From NCBI GenBank assembly GCA_947172415.1, contig OX359190.1:8804001-8868000 (forward strand): a stretch of 64,000 nucleotides of DNA, written 5' to 3'. Below the pieces are notes generated by a model. That model saw only the letters and a list, made by a program, of their open reading frames with translations, made no database searches and had not been told where the DNA came from. The stretch comes from Chondrosia reniformis. Its lineage: Eukaryota; Porifera; Demospongiae; Chondrillida; Chondrillidae. Position 1 is the first letter of the stretch. The number at the start of each line of letters is the position of its first letter. Position numbers and translations under genes: made by a program. Below, piece after piece: positions 36,123 through 47,100 of this stretch.

Positions 36123-38189
36123 TTTTGAAAGAGTAAAAAGACTCAAATCAGTGGTCTTATAGCTTTACTACTTCTCTGGCTATTAAGTTCGGGTTTCTCT
36201 AGCTGCTCTGCACTGAAATGGCTTCGATCGCATTTGTGGTTAGCGAATTGCGCCATATTTAATCGATGTATATAGGATATATAAGTAATATGGTATATAC
36301 ACTTTATTAATTCATTCTAGCCATCTAACCTGACTGTTGCTTATCACACTATATCTAAGACCATATGCTCAAAAGATTATGTAAGCTAGCAAAGGACATG
36401 TACAATAATGTAGTTAGTGGAGAGACTATGTTTGTTGCCAAAATTATGTATATAATCCATTAAGATAAATATTTTGCAGATGATACACAATTTTAATTTT
36501 TATAAGTCTTTGCATGAGTTAAACCATTTCCTATACCATACCTGACTTAAGAGAGGTTTGGGTGGGTACGTAGGTACTAGTCTTTACTTTGTTATTTTGC
36601 TCCATTGGACCAGAAAACTGTATGATCCTTCATCGTGATCCTGTAAAGCTTTATTCTAATCTTGATAATTTATATATAAATGTAGCATGGTTGCATGTAT
36701 GAGATCAATAGCAAGCGATTACATATAACAAGAGGCTGAGATGGAGGCTGACCAAGCTTAGGGGAGGTACAGCTGAGCTGAAGGAGGAGACAGGAAGATG
36801 GAGTGGTCTACCCAGAGAAGAAAGAACATGCCCTGTATGTTTGGTTCCAGGGATTGAAGATGTAGAACACTTAATTCTAAAGTGTCAGCTGTGTAAAGAG
36901 GAACGAAAGGATCTCTTCTTGTTGTTACAGAGATTAGGGGTGGAGGTGGAGCAGCAGGAAGACATTCAGAAGACTGCATCCATACTGCAAGTGGCAGCGA
37001 AAGAGGAAGGAGTAGCAAGAATGATAGAGAAGATGTGGATCAAGAGGTTCCAGTGTCAGACATAAGTACTGTCATTTTGTACTGAATTGATTTATTAATG
37101 TGTTTGTCTGTTTTGCAACACAGTGTTCATTTTTTAACTTTTTGCTTTCTTGTATAGTGCTGCATGGGGCATACTCTCGCCCTAGTGTGCAATGCACATG
37201 GTGCACTTAAAAAATTATATATTGAATTGAATATATTGTGTATTATTATTAGCATTGGTCATATGCATCATAATGTATATATGACATAATGTTCCATTCA
37301 CTGTGTAAAGAGAGACAATGCTATTTATATAATAACATTTAGGCCAAATCAGCTGATATATGGACTCCTAGTGATTGCTATTTTTATTTACCTCTAATGT
37401 AAAATATCATTTATCTGTTTTGGGAAACTTGCAATTGGCTATCACTTCAAATATATTTATGGATAAATCTAAAATCTAAAAGTTGCACTACACTATATTA
37501 CTGAATTTACCAGAGCATGAGGTGTCATGTTATCTAGATGGGGAGTACTGAATTACATAAAAGTGTAACATAGAGAGGTATGATATGGTTCGGCTAGTAT
37601 TTTACCAAAAGATAGAAATATGGTAGACTCAAACTCAGAGGGAGGCACTTCAACACCCAAGCATCCTCCTTGCAAAATTAACATGTGAAGACTCTACATA
37701 CTCTGACTGACAAAGAGTGTGAAAATGTAGTTTGCTAAAGATGTCTACTTGCATGCATATATGCCATCATCAGTCCTATGTATGCAACCTGCATTAGAGG
37801 ATCTATAGGAAGTTAAATTGCAGTTATAAGGATTTGCCAATCAGACCACAACGATACATCATAATGATTCTGTTATTGATGTGGGATAAATATGGTTCCT
37901 TCCAATTAATCCATTAAACCAGTATTGTTCGACTATATATAGTGTTAAGATTGATACATTGTATGGGCTTCAAATTCAGGCGAAATCCTTCAAGTGAGTT
38001 GGGGGAAACTTAACCATAACGCCTTGCTATTTTATACGGACTTCTTGCGTATACTTTACTGTACAAATTCTCCGTACAGATCTAGAGATAGAGAAGCGCG
38101 TCTTCTAGTCAGTGACTGTAGGAAGTTGAGAAAGGAGGGAATCAATCTTGATATTTCAGCTGGAGAATTGGAAAGGAGTACTTGTGGCG
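36123..38189. other. Shared upstream region of two divergent receptor genes
   Basis: The start codons at 36122 (minus) and 38190 (plus) face away from each other across this gap. It contains a degenerate dispersed-family fragment near 36540-36660 and a retrotransposon 3' end at 36715-37230. Whether it is a bidirectional promoter cannot be told from sequence alone. Confidence 0.5.
36715..37230 (+). mobile_element. 3' end of a non-LTR retrotransposon
   Basis: The frame through 37065 encodes the tail of a retrotransposon ORF2: a region rich in Arg and Gly (RLTKLRGGTAELKEETGRW), then GLPREERTCPVC, a 13-residue spacer and H-L-I-L-K-C, the CCHC-type zinc-binding tail found after the reverse transcriptase in several non-LTR clades. 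After the stop comes an AT-rich 3' UTR ending in TTGAATTGAATA-like short repeats. No reverse transcriptase domain remains upstream, so this is a 5'-truncated dead copy. Confidence 0.7.
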
Positions 38190-41100
38190 ATGGCCATGGT
38201 TTTATCTCTTCTATTCTTTGTCGTTGGACTTTCGACTTCCTCAAGAATCAATCGCTCAAGTGATTTGAATTATACCTTAAGTGAAATCTTTTCTATCTTT
38301 AGTCGAAAATGATGGTGTATGTAGTCGATCCTCGTACGCTTTCGATTGAGCGAATGTTTGTTTGTACTGTTCGATACAGTGTTATTATAAGAAAACCACA
38401 AGAAGAAATATTACATTATACAAATTTTATATTATATAATAACCTATCTCTATGTAATATAGTTTGACCACTGTCTTTATTACATTTACTTGTATTCTAT
38501 GTATGTAGTGTAGTACTGATTGTATTATATAGAATATTGTAGATAGATAGAAGTTATAATAGTGATATTATATATAAAGAAACGGCTGTCTGACCCAGTG
38601 GAGAAGAAGATGAAAGAAGGAAGAAAAGACTCCAGGACCTGTATCCATCATCCAAAGCTCTCTTCAGGTTTAGTTCCCCTTTAGTTCCCCTATAGGCTCT
38701 TTTACAGAATAGGCATATAGCATGTAGGAAAATGGTATCTTAGATTTTTCATGCATGGATCCGGTGTATAATATGAATGGTACGTTTTTATGTACATATA
38801 GGTGATAGTAGTGCTGGCACTTCAAGTTCTGCATTCATCACAGAAATGGAAAGTCGGGTTTTGACTGCCTTATTTGAAACTACAGCATCCACTTCACTTT
38901 CACAAGCTACTTCTTCATTGTATGCTGCAGAAACCCCTCCTATAACATCTTCAAGTTTAATCACAGGGTTATCCTCTTCCTACCGCCCACCACATTCCAC
39001 TCAAGCCTCAGTTGAGTTTATTTCAAGCTCAAATGAATCCTACAGAATGATATCTTCACTGCATCCAACTTCTACTGAGGGCTCAACACAGGTTGAACTA
39101 CTGGGCACTCCTTCAGTGTTTGGCTCTGTCACGAGTGCAGTGTCAAGAGGACATACTCCTTCATATTCTGTCTACCCTCCCTCTCCCTCTCCCTCTCCCT
39201 CTCCCTCTCCCTCTCCCTACACTGAACCACCTAAAGGTTAGTACAGATAAACAGTATGTCACTTTCTATGCAATTATATGCATGCATTATATTAGGTATA
39301 TTTAAAGTGATAGCCAATCCAATAGATATTGAATGCATGAAGCATTTTCACGTTTATATGCTAATTTCATTATCTATATATATAAACTATTGATAATAGT
39401 TACACTACGAATACATGTATATGTATGCACGTAGGCATAATTCATTTGATGATTCTGTACGTATGTGCATATGGATGCTATAACAGTTACACAGTATTTC
39501 TCTATATCCTTTTTGCCTTTTATATTCACACATACTGTATGTTTCTCTACGTATATGTTAGCGCTTTAACAATTATTGTGACTACAATGGCCAATACAAT
39601 GTATTAAGTTATTGTGTGTATATATGTACTGTATGATATGTGTGTACGCACCAATGTATATATGCTATGTGGATATGCCGTGAAATCTAATAATTTAGAG
39701 GTACATAATCTGATTAGGGTGACGTCAGTCTGTATGTACTGTCAAATTTACATGACCATATAAAGACAGAAATGTAGTTTTGACACATTTGGCAATCATT
39801 CGCTGTTTAACAGGAACCTCAAGTGTTTTTAAATGAATTCCAGCATTAATAATACTATTTAGTGACCAAATCCAGTTGCCATTTTTTGGTAACTTAAAAT
39901 AGATCTATTATATGAAGATTCATAATTGTACCTTATACTTCTAAAATGTACTAAAATGTTACAATTATGATATTATATATATAAAAACCATATATGTACA
40001 TATATTATTAACTGTTGCATTGCTTTGTATATTCCATTATGTAGTGTTCTGCCAGGGGGAGGAGTCTGATGGGTTGTCATGGAAGCCTACAGACATAGGT
40101 GAGATAGCAGTGGTTAACTGCAGTGAGGGAGAAGCAGAGAGAATGTGTCTTGAAGAAGGAAAATGGAGTACACCAGACACTTTTAATTGTCTCTTTGCAG
40201 TGAGTTTACAGCACCACCCCCTACCCCTGGGGCAGGAACAGCCAGTTTGACACACACATATAGGGTATTTAGTGGAGCCTTAACTATATACATACGTATA
40301 TAGGGTCTGACCATATTGTATAATCTCTCTCTATATATGTGTGAAATATATTGTATACGTATACATCTGAAGTGCCTGATCACACATACGCATGCAAATA
40401 AGTAAAGTTTACATTATAAAGTTTTATTGATGAATATATAAAAATATATATAGGTGTAACATTCCGGTACTAATATGCTAATTAAATTATATACACATAT
40501 ACGTATGTGGCTCCATCTGTCAATCTTATATATTGGTACTTGTATATATGTTCTGAACATCTGTGTATATGACTTGTGTTTTGTAGGTACATGTATACAA
40601 TAACAACGTCAATCTAGCTAAATTTTTGTTGCAGATATATAGCTCCAATAAACTTTTCTATCATACAATAACTGCGTACTCAGTGTAGATAAATATATGT
40701 AAATATAGAAATATCTCAATTTGTATTTCTATTGGATAGTGAGCTCACTCTTGTTGACTATACAAACTCTAGGCTCCAAAAAGTGTACAGGATTAATTTT
40801 TCAATCTTACTGCAATCACTGTGAAATTTAAACGTTGAGAATGTATTGCTCCTGTAATTGCTTAATGGTATCATATTTACAAGTTTAACTGTGATCAGAT
40901 TAAGAGTAATATGAACCATGACTTAAGTATTTAGTGGTGTTACCTCAAAAATGTTTACCTCCATATTTGGAGTGATCAACCACATTTGCTGTTTCTGATC
41001 TCGGCTGTTTTGATTTTAAATGTTTAATAGAATTTTTCAGAAGTCCAAAGTCTGGCTAGCCGTCTGGGAGGGGACAAGAACGTCTCTACAGCTAGACAGC

Positions 41101-44100
41101 TTTCAGATTTGCTGTTGGGAAACTCAAAAAATCCAGCCATTTTGACTGGCGCTGGAATTACAGTGTTTGTGAAGGCATTGGATGCTATATCAAAGTGAGT
41201 CGGATGCATATAGTAGGATTGGTCCATCATAATATATTGTACGTACATGTAATGAATATATACGTATGTGCTGTGGCCATAATGAAGTGAAGATTAGTAA
41301 GAATCATGCAGCAACAGTGAATTCTTTAAAATAAACCTTCGATTCTACATGTACGTACGTATATAAGTATATAAAGTTACAAATATTCTACATGTGCGTA
41401 CGTATAGAACTCTTGTATATATATAATAAGTATGGTAATCAATTTACAGTGTAACACTTAAGAGAGAGACATGAAAACTAGGGATACGTGTGGTATTTTG
41501 TCACTATGTATAAATATGTGTCACTTTCTGTGTTTTCTGTTTACCACTGTATTGATAAGCACTGCTAGTACTACATATAATGTGTCTATATATATTACAT
41601 TGACCATAATATAATTATTATGATAGAATGGTATAATATACATATGCATTACTACTATAAAAAGCTTTGTAAATGTAATACAGGATTTTATTTATATGTA
41701 TATATATAGCCTTCTATTATGTATATACATGCATATTTAGATGGAGTAGTAAAGGAACAATAAATGAACGTGAAGAAGTTGCTACTATTCTAAATGTGAG
41801 CATTTAAACCTTAAAAGGTCCATTCATCCATTTACACATGTGATGTGTCATTATGTAATATATATTATCATATGATTTCTCACAAGTTTGTTTCTTCTTA
41901 AAATAAAATTTAATAACTACATTTGGTTTCACATTATAATTGACTGTATTTCAGTTTACATATTATAATTGCTACATAGAATTCCCTTATATCCATTGAT
42001 GGAGTGTTGAATTTGACCAGAAAGGATGTTTTTACAAGACTACTTTCTCTGCTTCCTGGCGACAGCATGCTCAATGCCAACACTTTCAGCATGATGATGC
42101 AACACTTGGAAAGTATTGCACTTCAGCTTTCCAAAATACAAAATGGAAGTGGGAATATGGCTTTTACACAGCTAAGTAAGTGTGACTGCTATTAATGTAA
42201 ACTACGTATATAATATTTATCTAATTTTTATATTAGAGTTTAGACTCAATCATTTGAGATGATGAACTGAGACTAACAACAAATTAAAAATGTCTCAGTA
42301 TACGTCTAATGATTCTATGTTCTATGACAAGTTGTAAAAATTATGTTACAGTTTTTGGATACATACTACACCCAAATAAGCAATTAATGCAAGTGACTAT
42401 AGGATTGGTAAATACACATAATATTCGTATACATAACAGGTGCAAATGCCATTATATGTGTTATATATGTGTTATATATATTGGAGCAATTATAATGTAT
42501 TTAATATATGGACTGAGTATATTGTTATATATGTATGATAACTTATATTAATTAGTGCTTGCTTCTCAAGTCAAAGTACATACGTATGTATATAACTAGT
42601 ATGTATGTACATTTTTTGCTTTCTATAATTCTTTTTTTCCTTTTCTGAATTAGGAATTAGTTTTGGCAGGTTTGACTTGGCGCAAAATGAACCTGTCAGG
42701 ATTCCGTCAAGGCCATCTTTTGGTGATAACATTGCAGACATTCCATTAGTTGAGCTCCCGCCTGAATTTCTACATGTGCGTAACATCAGTCGCAGGGAAA
42801 TCCCTTATGTCTACATAGTACTCAGGAGCAATGTTTTAAAGTACTTGATCCGTGGCCATGACGGTAATGGACCTCCTCTGGTGATGTTCAAACTTGACAT
42901 TGATACAGACTGTCCTTATAATGGTCCAACAGTTGATATAGAGTTCTGTTTGAGTGGTGTGAGTTATATGATGCATATGTATATTATGATAATGTAGGCA
43001 ATTCCAGATTAGCTATATATTCATAGAATATAGATTCATTGCTACGTTGAATTCATGACATCATTTTACATCACATTTTTTAACCTCACCAATCAGTTTG
43101 TACGTTTAAGATGTAACCAATTAGTATCAGCTGAAGAAGGTCTATTGACCGAAACGTTCTGAAATATTTGATTGTTTCGCTCTGCTACGGAAAGTTCGCT
43201 ATTCCATCTTGTCATTCATACTGTATAACATCATTAAACTCTGGATATTAATATGTATAATATCCAGAATTTAATGATGATGATATATCAATGTTTTAAG
43301 ATTGGCTTCTTATCTTAAAGTTCCCCTATTTTTTCTCTATGTATTCATATAGAGTTATTACTGTTTTAGGTGTTAGACATTGCTTAAATTCATTCCCCAT
43401 TTCATATATATATTATATTACATTGTATATAGTATAGTATAGTATATATAGTATATTTATACTCTCAAAACCAACAATTCATGTATCAACATGGCAGATA
43501 TAGGAGATTACTATGGCCCAGTGGAGAAGAAGAGAATTAGGAGGAGAAAACTCTGTATCCTCATCCAACTCTCTCTCTAGGTTTAGTTCCCTATAGCCCT
43601 TTTATTCCAAAGTAGATGTAGTATATTAAAAAATGATGTGTTAGATTGTTCATATCCTCGCAGGCGTCTGTTGGGTTACTGGATGAAGTGAGATGTGTCT
43701 TCCTGGATTACAACACTTCTAACTGGTCCTCCTACGGAGTGAGGACGGTGCATACTAGAGGCAGCAAGACAGTAGAATGTAAGGCTCATCACTTGAGTCT
43801 GTTTGCAGTGGAAATCCAGCAAACGGAATATCAGGTATAAAGTGCTATAAGTACCTCAATCTATATTAGAAACTCTCTACCACTACACCTCTCTACCACT
43901 ACACCTCTCTACCGCTACACCTCTCTACCGCTACACCTCTCTACCGCTACACCTCTCTACCGCTACACCTCTCTACCGCTACACCTCTCTACCGCTACAC
44001 CTCTCTACCGCTACACCTCTCTACCGCTACACCTCTCTACCGCTACACCTCTCTACCGCTAAACCTCTCAATGATAATCATCATCATTATTCAACTCTGG

Positions 44101-47100
44101 ATTAAATCCAGAGTCAAATGATGATGTTCAAAGGTTTAAGATCAGCTTTTGAGCTTATATTCCCCTATTTTTCAAACTTTTTAGAAGTTGAACACCTTCA
44201 CCATGTTTATATATGTGGGATGTGGAGTACTTGTGTTTGTGGCAATAATGGCAGCCATCTTGCTCTTCTGCTCCAGGTATGCTAATTATAATAGGAGCTT
44301 GCTATGGTAACAGTCCCGTTGCTATAGTATTAATATAAATGCTTGATCCACAGCTCCTGTCAATTCCTCTCATATCCTTGATCTTAAAACATGAATGCAA
44401 CACTGTTCTATCGGTCCTGTCTTAGTAATTGAAACTATTCTTGCTCATTTCAGGTGTGCCCTTTGTAAGAGTAGTTACAATCCACTTCACCTGGCCCTCA
44501 CTCTCTCCATGCTCGGAGCTGGCCTTGCTACCATATTTGGTGTGCATCCTATCAGCCCCCTTCTTGAGGTCTACCTGCGGAATGATATGTCACTCACTAC
44601 TGTATGCAAGATATCAAATACCATCCTTCAGTACTTTATCATTGCAACATTTGGGTGGTTGTTCTGTGAAGGTCTCCTTCTTGTTGCAATGATAACAAAG
44701 GTTAAGTCAAAGTGTCTAGGATGTGGCTGTTTCCTCTTCTTTGCAGGGTGGTGTGAGTTTGCTAATTAAGAGATTGAACTGCTTATGTGATTTCATAACC
44801 TGTGCCGACAAGGAAGAATATGCTATTTAAACACTTCCTTGTGATACAATAGAAAATTTTAATATGTATTCAGTAATATCAACCCAATTCCTATATAGTT
44901 GTTTGTACAGCTGTACTCATAATGATATAGTAATTTGAAATAATCCTTCTTAATTACTTATTATAATGCTTAACTGTATTATTATAATCTAGCCATGGAC
45001 TATATAGCTATACTATACACATTAGATTGTATATAATAGTTACTATGTTATACAATACTATTCCTATGTGTTGTATTGTACTATTCCTATGCTAATGTCT
45101 ATACTATATAGTGTTACCAGCTGCTCCAGTAGTGTGTGGATACTTTTTTACTGATCCCTATGTTACTTTAGACACAGATAACAACTTGTAAGTCCCGTGT
45201 GTGCTATCAATATACTATGGTACATACATACGTGTATATATGTATCAAACTACGTAAGTTTTGTATAATGTATGTAAGAACATCCATTTTTATAAAGCAC
45301 GCACAAACACCCCCACTCACCCCACTCAAGATGCAGCAGTATATGACGATCTTACTCTATGTGACTTGTAAACCAAACCTGGTTGGGCCATCTTTTTTCT
45401 GATTTCAGTTCTTTGTATATGGCATGCCACAATATTGAACAATTATTATTAATATGTATCTATATATTCTATGTATGACAGTGCAAGTTACAATAATATC
45501 ATAGGGATCTAACAATTTACGTACATATGTATTAACCATGCATGCATAAAATGTTCTATATGCAAATGTTTTAAATAGGCATTGAAGTAAAAGAAATACG
45601 TATACATACTGTATAATTTTGTTTGTATTTATGATATGTAAAAATTATTATACACTTGCTTGTACCTATATACGTATGTATAGTGCAGTGAAAGGATTTT
45701 ACTGAATTAATGTCGTCTTTGTGTTAATTATTGACTATATTATTTTAGAGTATGTTACTTAAGTTTGGACTGGAAGTCAGAATTGATTCAGTGGATTCCC
45801 ATTGGTGTATTTTCAGTGGTTAGTTAAAAGTTTGCTTATACAAGATATTAACGTACTTTATACCTACTACAAATTAGTCTTATAATTCTTCTCTCCTCCT
45901 CTCCTCTTTCACTCCTCTTTCACTACATCTTCTCTTCTCTCCTCTCCTCTTTCACTACTTCTCCTTTTGTTCTACTTCTTCTCCTTGCCCTGTTCTGTTT
46001 TGCTATCAGATGAGTCTGCTTCTAGCCCTTGCCTCCTGCTCTGGGCTCTGCATGCAGCAGAGGAGGTACACTTCAGAAGGAGATGACACACTCAAGAAGA
46101 AATATCACAACTTTAGGTACGTATGTAGGTAATAATCTGTATATGAGATACTGAGATTATTGAGCAACAGCATATTATTGTTGATGAAGACCTTTGTGTT
46201 GAAACTTTCTATCTAAGAATTCATGTTGCTGTTGCTCAATATTATCAGAATCTCATTATAATTGCAACAAATACTCCCTATCATTTCATATCTACGTAAA
46301 TATATAGTATAGTATAGTGTCCTCCATGTATGTATGTATATATGGGTATATGCATATGACTGGCATCTGATTACATACATTGTGACTGGTCATGTTGATT
46401 GTAAAACAACAGAGAATTCCCTGTTAGTGTTGGCATACCTCTGTTGGTGATGTATGGTGTATTCTTATGTCACCGTTGTCATGCCAACCTACTCTGTCCT
46501 TATCTGCTCCTACAGAGTTGTGGTAGGAGGGCTGTTTGTGCTGGCTCCAAGCATGATTGTTACCTGGATACTGCTGGAGCTGATGATCAGGGTCAACCAT
46601 ATAATCTTGTCTGCTCTCTTTTTAGTAATTACTCCAATACAGGTCAGTCTCTAAGAGTCATTAGATAACTAATTATGTGGTACCACTAGCTGAAAGTTTA
46701 TATGTATTTAATAACATCAGGTTTTAATGTAATCAGTTGTGGTCAATTGGTATGTGAATAGTAAAAGAATGTTTAAGTCTACAGTTCCACTTATTTAATT
46801 ATATGTAATTGTCTATTCTTCTCTTTTACAGGCTTTTGTGTTGATTGTAATGTTTGTCTGTCGAAATGAGGTGAGACAGAGATTAGTTAGACATTTAATT
46901 ACCATGGAAACTTCTAGTGATATACTGTTATACCTTGAATTATAATTTTGAATTTGGATTTTATTCCACCCACTCATGTCTCCTGAGGAGCACCATGAGT
47001 TAATGGGTGGAACCAAAGTCCAACCAGAGTCTCCCCTTAGCCACTCAAAGGATTATTGAGCCATAAACGGCTATTTCATTCTTTCAGTATGGCAGACGGG

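Noticed and set aside
37994..38263. 89-residue protein MSWGKLN...
   Set aside because: It overlaps the signal-peptide exon in another frame, has no domain, and does not join to any downstream exon.
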